From: Natronogracilivirga saccharolytica
GTDB taxonomy: Bacteria > Bacteroidota > Rhodothermia > Balneolales > Natronogracilivirgulaceae
NCBI RefSeq assembly: GCF_017921895.1
Contig: NZ_JAFIDN010000007.1
Coordinates: 1 to 64,000 of the forward strand
DNA: 64,000 nucleotides
Direction: 5' to 3'
Positions 1 to 9,300 of this stretch are shown one piece after another. The notes below the pieces were generated by a model, which saw only the letters and a program-made list of their open reading frames with translations, had not been told where the DNA came from and searched no databases. The position numbers and the translations under genes were made by a program. How positions within the stretch are numbered: the first letter of the stretch is position 1; the number at the start of each line of letters is the position of its first letter.

Positions 1-1
1 T

Positions 2-94
2 TTCAATGCCAAAGTGAAACTGTTTCGTGCCATTCAACGTGGTGTGACAGATACCGAATTCTTTCTGTTCCGCCTTTCCAAACTATATGCTTGA
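2..94 (+). CDS. C-terminal end of an ISL3-type (ISAon1-like) transposase, cut by the window edge
   Basis: Only the last 30 codons are inside the window. They read as a fragment starting FNAKVKLFRA, continuing with a GVTDTEFF segment and ending FRLSKLYA before TGA at 92-94. This pattern (ESFNAK..FRA, then G(V)xD..FFL(F/Y)RL.K(I/L)YA) is what I recall as the C-terminus of ISL3/ISAon1-family DDE transposases common in Bacteroidota. The catalytic core lies to the left of the window, so it cannot be judged whether the element is intact. The following DNA is AT-rich, in contrast to the RND block further right. Confidence 0.7.
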   Translation, partial: FNAKVKLFRAIQRGVTDTEFFLFRLSKLYA

Positions 95-275
95 TTCAAC
101 TTTCTCCCCAACAATTGCAATTGACCCGGAAAAAGCCGGTGAACAGGAAAATGCCGTACAACTTGCTTCACAAATCATCCGGATGGAAGAAAAAGTACCG
201 ACGACAGCGGCAAGGGAAATCAAGGAAGAAATGTCTGATTTTATTAATAATTCACAGCCAGAGGCAAGCCAATGA
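87..275 (+). CDS. Small 62-residue ORF, possible remnant of a gene cut by the insertion sequence
   Basis: This reading frame begins inside the last codons of the transposase and ends at TGA 273-275, one base before the ATG of the M23 peptidase (277). The product is acidic and charged, without a membrane segment or signal peptide, and matches no family I recognise. The one-base spacing to the next start is typical of translational coupling, so the 3' end may be genuine. The 5' end overlaps the transposase and is probably an accident of insertion, so the likeliest reading is the C-terminal remnant of a longer gene that once preceded the peptidase gene. It could also be chance, because the ORF is short. 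Confidence 0.3.
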   Translation: MLDSTFSPTIAIDPEKAGEQENAVQLASQIIRMEEKVPTTAAREIKEEMSDFINNSQPEASQ

Positions 276-276
276 G

Positions 277-834
277 ATGATAAAAAAATATGGTAAAAAT
301 ACAGTGTTATACTTATCAGTTTTTTTGCTGATCTCTTATGTTTTCATTCCTGCGGAGTGGATTATTATATACAGAAATCTTTCGGCAAATAATTATGCAT
401 CAGATATTATCATCCCGGTTTCTGATCTGGTGAAAGAAAATATTGAAAATACCTGGGGAGCGCCAAGACAGGGAGACAGAACCCATCAAGGTATTGATCT
501 TTTCGCATCGAGAGGCACAACTGTTGTTAGTGCTATCGATGGTGTAATTTTGATTTCCGGACGCAACACTCTGGGTGGAAATATAGTCAGGATACTGGGA
601 GATGATCGGCGGATTTATTACTATGCCCATCTTCAATCCTATCTTGATTTTGAAAGAGGCCAGCCTGTTTCACAAGGCCAAACTATCGGCTTTGTTGGCA
701 ATACCGGTAATGCCGTTTCAACACCTCCGCATCTTCATTTTGAAATCATGGTAATATCCAGGCTATTTCCGCTGCGAACGAAAAATATCAATCCTTATCC
801 CGAACTACTTGAAGCATTTTCCCAACTACCTTGA
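277..834 (+). CDS. Membrane-anchored M23 (LytM-type) metallopeptidase
   Basis: A 185-residue protein, taking ATG 277 as start because it precedes a typical N-terminal membrane anchor (TVLYLSVFLLISYVFI, residues about 9-25). The rest is an M23 domain with both zinc-binding signatures: HxxxD in THQGIDLF and HxH in PHLHFEI. Family members cut peptide cross-links in peptidoglycan or, more rarely, process secreted peptides. The anchor places the domain in the periplasm. The gene overlaps the downstream signal peptidase gene by 26 nt, so the two are probably translated together. Its AT-rich composition and its place beside a transposase end suggest acquired DNA. The frame is open further upstream to 91, but that part overlaps the small ORF and lacks signal-like sequence. 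Confidence 0.8.
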   Translation: MIKKYGKNTVLYLSVFLLISYVFIPAEWIIIYRNLSANNYASDIIIPVSDLVKENIENTWGAPRQGDRTHQGIDLFASRGTTVVSAIDGVILISGRNTLGGNIVRILGDDRRIYYYAHLQSYLDFERGQPVSQGQTIGFVGNTGNAVSTPPHLHFEIMVISRLFPLRTKNINPYPELLEAFSQLP

Positions 835-1552
835 CCTAACTTGGCATTACGGAATAAAAACGCTTTACTGGTTTTGTTATATTTTAACGATTTACCTTTT
901 AGCTTGGGTTTTAAAAAGTGTTGTTTTCTCTGTGTATACCGTGCCGACAGTTTCCATGCACCCAACAATAAAAGCCGGGGATTTTTTAGTTGTCTCCAAA
1001 ATGTCTTACCGAATCCGCACACCGGAATTTTATCCGCTGACCAATATTCCTTTTCCTTATTATTCGATTAAAGGGCCTTTTTCAGTCAAACGAGATGATG
1101 TTGTAGTATTTAAATCCCCTTTAAGCCCGGCTCACCACCCATCTTTTAAAATGACTCTCGTTAAACGCTGTATTGGTTTGCCCGGCGACACCTTATGGTT
1201 GTTTCAGAACCGGATTTACACAAAACATAAAATAAACCTGCCAGTCACCGACGAACAGAAGAAGAAAATAATCGTCCCCCAAAAAAACATGACGGTTAAA
1301 ATCGATTCTTCAAATATCGATAAATGGCTGCCTATGATCAAAAGAGATGGTGCAAGAGTTAACGAAGAGTCATTCAGCAAAGAAATAAAATCATATACCT
1401 TCAGACAAAATTTTTATTTTATGAGCGGTGATAATCCTGGTTTAAGCGCTGATAGCCGGACATGGGGTTCGATTCCGGAAGAATATTTAATCGGTCGGGC
1501 AAGAATTATAGCCTGGTCGGTAAATCGAAAAAAGATCGGAAGCAGGTTATAA
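809..1552 (+). CDS. lepB: Signal peptidase I (S26 family)
   Basis: A 247-residue membrane protease that would remove signal peptides from exported proteins. An N-terminal membrane segment (about residues 15-40) is followed by the catalytic serine in PTVSMHPT, the lysine in LVKRCIGLPGD, and the C-terminal box SGDN..DSRTWG. The order of S, K and GDN boxes matches the family and no key residue is missing. The start is TTG at 809, inside the peptidase gene; no in-frame ATG lies before the membrane segment, so the start is uncertain. Pairing with an M23 peptidase outside the usual lepB neighbourhood (no lepA, no era) suggests a dedicated accessory enzyme rather than the housekeeping one. That role is inference. 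Confidence 0.85.
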   Translation: MKHFPNYLDLTWHYGIKTLYWFCYILTIYLLAWVLKSVVFSVYTVPTVSMHPTIKAGDFLVVSKMSYRIRTPEFYPLTNIPFPYYSIKGPFSVKRDDVVVFKSPLSPAHHPSFKMTLVKRCIGLPGDTLWLFQNRIYTKHKINLPVTDEQKKKIIVPQKNMTVKIDSSNIDKWLPMIKRDGARVNEESFSKEIKSYTFRQNFYFMSGDNPGLSADSRTWGSIPEEYLIGRARIIAWSVNRKKIGSRL

Positions 1553-1844
1553 TGATGAAAGACGAAATTTTGAGAACTGAGAACTGAGCTGAATCAAGGC
1601 TCTTCCAGAAGTCACCTATTTGAAATTGAAAAGACTTTTTTCTACTTCAGACACAGCATGGTGGGGAAGTATCAGAATTATGGACAAAACCCGGTAGTTT
1701 CCCAAAACCCTGTGAGTTTCATGATTATATTTTGTAATCTGGTACAGCAAGTAAAGCCCGATTTTCTATCTATACTACAGGAATCAAATTTGACATATGT
1801 CCATCCGGGATAATCTTTGCCAACTGTGATATCATAGCGAAAAA
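1553..1844 (+). other. Intergenic junction between AT-rich patch and RND block
   Basis: This stretch has no convincing gene. It contains a short tandem repeat (TGAGAAC twice, near 1571-1586), and a GGCTCTTCC motif near 1599 that resembles the terminal bases of ISL3-family elements. At 1797-1829 there is a ten-codon ATG reading frame ending in TGA that is in frame with the following RND permease. Base composition changes from AT-rich to strongly GC-rich at its right edge. Confidence 0.5.
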
Positions 1845-4800
1845 TTGCTCCTTAAACGCCCTATAACCGCCATTATGCTCGTCCTGGCGACGTTTATCTT
1901 CGGATATATCGCCTTGCAGGAGCTTTCAGTGGATTTACTTCCGGATGTGGACGTACCTTCGCTCATGGTCCGCACCGAGTGGCCGGGGGCTTCGGCAAGT
2001 GAGGTGGAGACGCGTATCAATGAGCAGCTGGAAGCGGCGCTGGGTACGTTGCCCGGACTCCGGCGGTCCCAAAGCTTCGCCCGGCAGGGAATCGGCTTTG
2101 TCTCCCTTGAGTTTGAGTGGGGACACAATATGGATCTGGCGTTTCTCAATGCCCGCGAACGGCTCGATCAGGTCCGGTTCAGCCTCCCGCAGCAGGCCGA
2201 ACGCCCGCAGCTGGTCTACTCCGATCCCGGTGATGAACCGGTGGCCATCCTCGGGATTCAGCTGCGCGATAACCCCGACCCCGGCTACGATGAGCGGCTG
2301 GAGCTTAAACAGTGGGCCGATCGCGTGCTCACGCGCCGGCTCGAGCAGGAGCACGGCATCGCCCAGGCTGTCGTCGTCGGTGCCGTCACCCCCGAGGTGC
2401 ACATCCGGTATCAGCCCCACCTGGCGGATCGCTACGACCTCTCCACCGCCGAAATCCAGGCACGGGTCCGCGAGGCCAACGAGTTTTCTCCATCCGGGGA
2501 GCTGCGCGACGGCTGGTACCGCTACTCGCTGAAAATCGAAAGCCGTATCACCTCGGTCGAACAGCTCCGCCGCCTGCCGCTCAAGACCATCGGCGGAGAG
2601 CGTATCCTGCGGCTGCAAGATGTCGCGGAGGTTCACATGGATGAGCGCGATCCGGTCTCATTTTCCATGGTGGATGGCCGCCCGGTCCTTTCCGTCCTGG
2701 TGAAAAAGGATTTCGACAGTAACCTCGTGCAGGTGTTCCATCTGATGACCCCGGTCCTCGATGAGTTGCGCGAGCAATTTCCCGGCATCTCCATCGACGT
2801 GCTCAGCGAAAACGCCACCTTCATCGAAGCCTCGATCAACAATCTGCTCCAGACCCTGCTGCTCGGCGGCATCCTCGCCTTTTTTGTGCTCTTTTTCTTC
2901 CTGAACGACCCGCGCAGTCCGCTCACCATCGGCATCGCCATCCCCGTTAGCATCATGCTGACCTTTTTTGTGATGTACCTGTCCGGGATTCAGCTCAACA
3001 TCATCTCGCTGAGCGGACTCACCCTCGGCATCGGGTTGCTGGTCGACAACGCCATCGTGGTGCTGGAAAATATCAACCGTCACCGGAAATCCGGACTCCC
3101 GCTCTTCGATGCGGCCGGCAAAGGCACCCGCGAGATCGCCTTGGCGGTGACCGCATCCACCCTGACCACCATCTCCGTCTTTCTGCCGCTGGTCTTCCTC
3201 GGCGGATTCGAGGGCGCGTTTTTCCGGGACCAGGCCCTGACACTCTCCATCGCGCTGCTATCCTCGCTGCTGGTGGCGCTGCTGATTCTGCCGGTGCTGG
3301 TGCTTCAGGTTCAGAAGCGCAGAAAGCACAAAAGGATCGCGGATGCCGAATCCGGCCGCCGGCCCCATCCCCCCGAAACAACACCCGCGGACCTCCCCGA
3401 AGACCGGAGCACGATATTCACCCGCGCAATGGACCGCACCCAGGCCCGCTACGAAAAGCTGCTGCTCGCCAGTATCCGCCGGCCGGTGCTTGTCATCGCG
3501 CTTTTCCTGCTCGCGATGGCCCTCGCAGTAGTCGCTTTTCTCTATGTGCCGAAAGAGCTTATCCCGCAAGGGGAGGAGCAGCGGCTGCGCTACCGGGTCA
3601 CCATGCCCGGCAATACCGCGCTTCGCAGCACTGAGGAGGCGGCGCGCACGTTCACCGCATCCATCCATAATGCTGCGGGGTTGAATCCTTATACAGGCGC
3701 GACGAACCCGGATGATGGGGGGACGAGTCCGGCGGTGGGGCCCATCCTGACGCTCGGCGGCTACACCGACGACACCAACATCGCCCGGCTGGCGGATGAG
3801 GGACTCAACCGCTTTGTCATCGAAATTCCGCTGAACGATCCTCGCGCGGCCGGACGCATCCGCTCCCAAATCGAAACCCTCCGGCAGAACCAGCCGCACT
3901 GGCGCATCGAGGAGCTGGAGGCGCTGCCGCTCTTCGAAAATGTGCTCGGACGCCAGGCCGCCCCGGTAGTAGTCCACGTGGCCGGGCAAGATCGTCGAGC
4001 AGGGGCCGCCGGAGCCGAGCGTCTGCGCGGGATGCTGTCCGAGCGCAATCCGGACTGGCAGCTCGACCTGCAGCACACCGAAGAGGTAGAGACCTGGCAC
4101 CTGCATTTTCGTCCGGACCGCCTGCTGCGCTACGGCATCACCGAGCCGGAGGTGATCTCGTTTCTTGAATCCGCCGCCCGCGGCGCGATGATCACCGAGT
4201 GGATGCAGGAGGATGAAAACATCGATATCAGGCTCTATCAGCAGGTCAGCGCCCACTTCGATCCCGCCGAAATGCGCCTGCCCAGCCGCGGCCGCATGGT
4301 GCGCCTATCCGAGCTGGCGACCATCGAACATGTGGGCGAGCCGGAGCAGATTGAGCGTATCGACCAGACCCCGGTCATCAGTTACCTCAGCAACATCGGA
4401 CTGGCATCGTGGTGGTGGCAGCGCGGCGATTTCCGCGAAGTGGTGGAGGCGTTCCGGATGGAGACCGGCGTGGATGTGCATCTCTCGGGCACCGCCATCC
4501 AGGTGGAGTCGCTGCTCCGCGATATGGCGCGTCTGCTGCTCATCAGCGTGATTCTGATCTACGTCATCCTCACCGTGCAGTACGAGAACATGAAATACCC
4601 GCTGATCATCATGCTCGGGGTGCCGTTCGCGTGGATCGGATCGCTGCTGGTGCTCTGGCCGGCCGGGCTCAGCCTCAACATCCTGTCGTTCATGGGGATT
4701 CTGGTGCTCACCGGGATCGCCGTCAACGACGCCATCCTCAAGGTCGATTTCATGCGGCGCTACTTCCAGGACACCGGCAACCTCGACGAGGCTGTGCATC

Positions 4801-5078
4801 TGGCGGGGCGGCACCGGTTTCGTCCGGTCGTGATGACCACGATGACCACGCTGCTCGGACTGCTGCCCATGATCATCCCGATCGGGGATGGATACGAATT
4901 CCGGCAGTCGCTGGCCCTTGCCCTGATGGGCGGGATGGTGACCAGCACGCTGCTCACGCTCTTCCTCGTGCCGATGGTTTTCCGGTGGATCGAACGCAAA
5001 AAGCAGGGGGATATCCGGGAGCTCAAAGGAAAAGTCAGCTGGACCGGAGATCTTGATGCCATGAGAAGAAATGACTGA
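1845..5078 (+). CDS. RND-family efflux permease, first copy
   Basis: A 1077-residue inner-membrane proton-driven pump subunit. It shows the RND plan: KRPITAIMLV at the first membrane helix, two large periplasmic loops and two helix bundles. The TM4 motif GLLVDNAIVVLEN is near residue 400, with Asp-Asn instead of the Asp-Asp of AcrB. The TM10 equivalent GIAVNDAILKVDF near residue 955 lacks the AcrB relay lysine. The substrate cannot be read from sequence. The open frame starts at a TTG without a ribosome-binding site; upstream in frame lies ATG 1797 followed ten codons later by TGA (1827), so the true N-terminus is doubtful. The operon continues with the adaptor (86 nt away) and a second permease. 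GC content is much higher than in the DNA to the left. Confidence 0.9.
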   Translation: MLLKRPITAIMLVLATFIFGYIALQELSVDLLPDVDVPSLMVRTEWPGASASEVETRINEQLEAALGTLPGLRRSQSFARQGIGFVSLEFEWGHNMDLAFLNARERLDQVRFSLPQQAERPQLVYSDPGDEPVAILGIQLRDNPDPGYDERLELKQWADRVLTRRLEQEHGIAQAVVVGAVTPEVHIRYQPHLADRYDLSTAEIQARVREANEFSPSGELRDGWYRYSLKIESRITSVEQLRRLPLKTIGGERILRLQDVAEVHMDERDPVSFSMVDGRPVLSVLVKKDFDSNLVQVFHLMTPVLDELREQFPGISIDVLSENATFIEASINNLLQTLLLGGILAFFVLFFFLNDPRSPLTIGIAIPVSIMLTFFVMYLSGIQLNIISLSGLTLGIGLLVDNAIVVLENINRHRKSGLPLFDAAGKGTREIALAVTASTLTTISVFLPLVFLGGFEGAFFRDQALTLSIALLSSLLVALLILPVLVLQVQKRRKHKRIADAESGRRPHPPETTPADLPEDRSTIFTRAMDRTQARYEKLLLASIRRPVLVIALFLLAMALAVVAFLYVPKELIPQGEEQRLRYRVTMPGNTALRSTEEAARTFTASIHNAAGLNPYTGATNPDDGGTSPAVGPILTLGGYTDDTNIARLADEGLNRFVIEIPLNDPRAAGRIRSQIETLRQNQPHWRIEELEALPLFENVLGRQAAPVVVHVAGQDRRAGAAGAERLRGMLSERNPDWQLDLQHTEEVETWHLHFRPDRLLRYGITEPEVISFLESAARGAMITEWMQEDENIDIRLYQQVSAHFDPAEMRLPSRGRMVRLSELATIEHVGEPEQIERIDQTPVISYLSNIGLASWWWQRGDFREVVEAFRMETGVDVHLSGTAIQVESLLRDMARLLLISVILIYVILTVQYENMKYPLIIMLGVPFAWIGSLLVLWPAGLSLNILSFMGILVLTGIAVNDAILKVDFMRRYFQDTGNLDEAVHLAGRHRFRPVVMTTMTTLLGLLPMIIPIGDGYEFRQSLALALMGGMVTSTLLTLFLVPMVFRWIERKKQGDIRELKGKVSWTGDLDAMRRND

Positions 5079-5164
5079 TGAACTTTGATGAATCTGCCAT
5101 TTTATGAACATTCTATCTAATAAATCTGGCATGTGACTAAACTGCCACTTGAAATAGTAAAATA

Positions 5165-6274
5165 ATGATTGCATTAGCCCATTTATCCGGCAGCCGTCCT
5201 TACACGGCACCACTACTCATCCTGAGCCTGGTTTTCGGCGGATTTGCCGCGGCCTGTTCCGATGATAACGGCGGGGAGGAGGCCGGGACCCGAAGCACCG
5301 AACGGGAGGAGGTCCGGCCGGTTGTCATCTTCGACCGTGCCGATGATCAGCCCCTGTATCATCACATCGAAACGCAGGGCACCGTGGAGCCGCTCCGCGA
5401 GATCAAACTGTACAACCGCCTGGCCGGGTTCATCGAATCCAACGTGATCCGGGACGGCAGGCGTGTTGCCGGGGGCGACACCATCCTCGCACTGGACGAT
5501 CGCGAGTGGCAGATGGCGCTGGAGGATGCGCAAAACGCACTTGAAAAAGCCTCCTCCGAATATCAGATCGAGCGCAACCAGCGCCTGCGTGACGCTGGTT
5601 CGGAGGCGCTTCCGGATGAGATGGACCGGTTTCTGCGCAACGTGCACGGATATTCCGAAGCGATGGTTCAGGTCCGCCGGGCGGAGCTGGACCTCAGTTA
5701 CACCTCCCTCGTGGCCCCGTTCGACGGACAGATCCACACAAGGGAGAATTTCACGCGCGGGCAATATCTGTCGGCCGGAACCGAGCTGGGCCGCCTGGTA
5801 GATCAGTCGCAGGTGCGCGTAAGGTTCGACATGCTGGAGAGCGAGCTGGCGGATGTCGACGAGGGCATGACGGTTGAGCTTGAGACCGGATTCGGCTACC
5901 GGGCTTCCGGTGTTGTGGAGGCGGTCTCGCCGGTTGTGGATGACGAAAGCAAGACCGGACAGGTGGTGGCGCTGTTCGACAATCCGGAAGGCCGCCTGCG
6001 CGGGGGGATGACGGTTGACGGGCGGGTGCTCATCGAATCGGTCGAGGGGCGCTCCCGGATACCGCGTGCCGCAAAGCTGACGCGCGACGATCGTCCGCTC
6101 GTCTTCCGGCTCAACGGCGATGAGGTCGAATGGATTTACATCGATCCCGTCGCGGTCACATCCGAATGGGTGGTGATCAACGATGAGGAAATTACCCCCG
6201 GAGACACCCTGGCTGTTGATCAGCATTTCGCCATCAGCCACATGCAGAAGGTGAATCCGAGATTCCGGTTTTGA
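5165..6274 (+). CDS. RND periplasmic adaptor (membrane fusion) lipoprotein
   Basis: A 369-residue HlyD-type adaptor that would connect the RND permeases to an outer-membrane channel. The N-terminus has a signal with a lipobox-like GFAAAC, so the protein is probably lipid-anchored in the inner membrane. A barrel-sandwich half-motif (VEPLREIKLYNRLAGFIE, residues 75-95) is followed by a short helical hairpin (about 115-175) and the second half-motif (TSLVAPFDGQIH). A beta-barrel region (RVRFDMLESEL onward) completes the fold. The hairpin is short compared with AcrA, as in metal and mixed-substrate RND adaptors. It sits between two permeases, which suggests that both use it. Confidence 0.88.
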   Translation: MIALAHLSGSRPYTAPLLILSLVFGGFAAACSDDNGGEEAGTRSTEREEVRPVVIFDRADDQPLYHHIETQGTVEPLREIKLYNRLAGFIESNVIRDGRRVAGGDTILALDDREWQMALEDAQNALEKASSEYQIERNQRLRDAGSEALPDEMDRFLRNVHGYSEAMVQVRRAELDLSYTSLVAPFDGQIHTRENFTRGQYLSAGTELGRLVDQSQVRVRFDMLESELADVDEGMTVELETGFGYRASGVVEAVSPVVDDESKTGQVVALFDNPEGRLRGGMTVDGRVLIESVEGRSRIPRAAKLTRDDRPLVFRLNGDEVEWIYIDPVAVTSEWVVINDEEITPGDTLAVDQHFAISHMQKVNPRFRF

Positions 6275-6304
6275 TAATTTGGATTACGTCACCGCTGAAT
6301 TTCC

Positions 6305-9300
6305 ATGAAAGAACTCTTCCGGCGAAAATACCTGATTTCGATGTTCTACCTTGCGGTGGTGGCCGTCGGAATTATGGTGTGGCAGCGGATTCCGGTGGAG
6401 ATGTCGCCCGGCGTGCAGATGCCGAGCATCACGGTGAGCTACCAGTGGAGCCGGACCTCACCTGAGGTAGTCGAGCAGGAGATCACTCGCCGCGTGGAGC
6501 AGCAGGTTCGCCGGCTTCGGGATGTAGAGCGGGTGACATCGGTCAGCAACGAGGGACGCTCCTTTGTGACCGTCTATTTCCACAAACACGCCCCGGTCGA
6601 ATTCCGCAGCGTGGAGCTGCAGGAGTATCTGCGCGTGCTGGAGGAGAGCCTGCCGCCGTCGGTGCAGCCCGGCAGGGTGAGTCACCGGGTTCCGGAGGAA
6701 CTTCAGGAAATGCAGACCTTTCTGATTTACTCGATCAACAGCGGTGAGCGGGAGCCGAACGAGCTGCTGGAGTTCACCCGGCGCAACATCAAGCTGCCGA
6801 TGCTCGGGATTCGCGGCGTCGCGGGGGTGGAGCTTGAAGGGGTGCGCGACCCCGCACTGCTGGTCGACTTCGACGTGCCGGCCGCCGAACGGCTGGGCAT
6901 CAGCACCACCGATGTGATGCGGCAGGTCAATGAACGGCTTTCATGGCGGTCGGCCGGATACCGCGAACACGCCGGGATGCGGTACAGCCTGATGGTACCC
7001 CCGATGTTTGAAGGTACATCCGACATCACCGCCATGCCGGTCCGTCTTCCGGACAGCGAACGGCAGATTTCGCTGGGCGATATCGCCCGGGTGACGGTAG
7101 GCGATTATCCCGAGCGCACCGCCAGGCGTATCAACGGAAACCCGGCGCTCACCATCCGCTTCGAGCGCGAAACCGGCGTGGATGCACTTGATCTGGCCGA
7201 AACGGTGATGGCCCGGATGGATGAAATCGAAGCCGCGTTCCCGTCCGACATCCATCTGCAGATCGAACGCGACGCCACCGAGGACCTGCGCGAAGAGCTC
7301 GCCGCACTGGAACGCCAGGCGATGTTCAGCCTGCTTGCCGTGTTCCTCGTGCTGCTGCTGTTCATCCGAAAAGTCCGCGCCCCGCTGGTCATTCTCGGCA
7401 GCATCCTCTTTTCGCTGCTGCTTTCAGTGATCATGCTGCACATTCTGGGCTATACCATCAATGTAATTACGCTGGCCGGACTCACCATCGCCCTCGGGAT
7501 GATCATCGACAACGCGGTGGTGGTGTTCGAGCACATCAATCCGCGGCTCCCGCTTGCCCGGCAGGCGCGCATTGAGCATGTCCGCCGCCATCTGCCCCAT
7601 GTGCTGGTCCCGGTCATCGGCAGTACCCTCACCACCGTCGGCATCTTTGTCCCCCTGCTTTTTGCGATGGAGGAGGTGCGGATGTTCCTGATGCCGCTGG
7701 GCATGGCGCTCACGCTGACGCTGCTCGCCTCGGTGCTGATTTCGCTCACCTGGATACCTTACGCCCTGATCTGGCTTGTGCGGATGCCCGGTGCACAATC
7801 CCCATCCCCCCGCACGCTTTGGTCGAAACTTGCATCCCGCCTCCGGTTCTCTTTCCGGTCGCAGGACCCATCCCCCCGGAAAAAACGGGTCGGCCGGACC
7901 CGCATTCTGCTCGGATTCTTCACCTGGCGCCACAGGCTGCGCTGGCTGATTTATCCGGCCATGGTGCTGCTGATCGGCGTGCCGCTCTATCTCATCCCCG
8001 AGCCGGAGCGGGGCGATGATGAGGACGAGCCGGGGCGGTTGTATGAGTGGTCGCAGCTCTATTTTGATAACGAGGAAGTGATTAACCGCTATCTCGGGGG
8101 GATCGGATACCGGTTCCATCGCGGAGTCCGTTTCGGGGAAGGCTGGGCCGGGTGGCCGGAATATGATCATGTGATTGTCACAGTGCAGCCGCCGGTCGGT
8201 ACCCCGTTTGAGGAGATCGACAAGATCATCCGGCAGTTTGAGGCGCTGACCGGATCGTTTGAGCATGCCGTCACCTATTACGAGTCGCAGGTCAACGAGC
8301 AGGGGGCGTTCGGACGGCTGGAAATCCATTTCAAGGAGGAGTACCTCGACCGGCCGGATCCGTTCCGTCTGTTCGGGCAGGCATCGTATCTGGCGGCGCG
8401 GACCGGCAATACGAGGATATCGGTTCGCGGCTTTGGGGAGTCATTCGGCACCGGATTCGGCGGAGGGCGGATGCAGCACCGGATCACGCTGACCGGCTAC
8501 TCGTATGACCAGCTGGAGGCGTCGGCTGAGGAGCTTCGGCGGCGGCTGATGCGGCACCGGCGGGTGGAGGATGTGGATATCAATCAGTCAGAAAGGTTCT
8601 GGCGGGGTGATCTTTACCAGTATGTGCTGCGCCCAGACGACGACCGGATGACCAGGCGGGGGCTGGACCGTCCGGCGGTGCTGAACGCCGTGCAGCTGGA
8701 TATCAACCGGGAGCATTCGCCGTATGGGCGGATCGAATTCGGCGGTACGCAGATGTACCTGATCGCCCGGAACCTCCGTGACCGCGAGTATGTGGAGGAT
8801 TTTCTGCATGCACCCCGGCTGACAGGATCGACGGTGTTTACGCTGGCCGATATCGGGGAGCTGACACAGGAACGGACGTTGCCGCAGATCCGTCGGGAAG
8901 ATCAGATGTACACCAGGGTGGTGGCGTTCGACTTTCTCGGTCCGCATCGGCTTGCACAATCCGTTGCCGAAGAGGTCGTCGGGACGTTCCCCGTACCTCC
9001 CGGAATGTCGGTCACGACCGGCCATCAGGGCTGGTTCGGGGAGGATGAGGACCGCAGCCTGCTGCTCATCTTCCTGATGGCCATGCTGAGCGTCTGGATG
9101 ATCATCTCGGCGCTGCTGGAGCGGTGGCGCGACCCGCTGATCATCCTGCTGGCAATCCCGCTCGGCGGTATCGGAATCATGGCCGGATCGCTTTTCCATG
9201 AACTGCCATTTGACCGCAGCGCGATGGCCGGGGCGTTGCTGGTGATGGGCGTGGTGGTGAACAACGCCATCCTGCTGATGCACGGCAAGCAGAAGATGCG

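Noticed and set aside
1797-5078. Reassigned TGA codon to rescue the RND N-terminus
   Set aside because: Many genes in the window end at TGA, so it is a normal stop here.
3258-6241. Several 300-codon open frames on the minus strand opposite the RND genes
   Set aside because: High GC content keeps antisense frames open by chance; products are rich in Arg, His and Gln and match no family.
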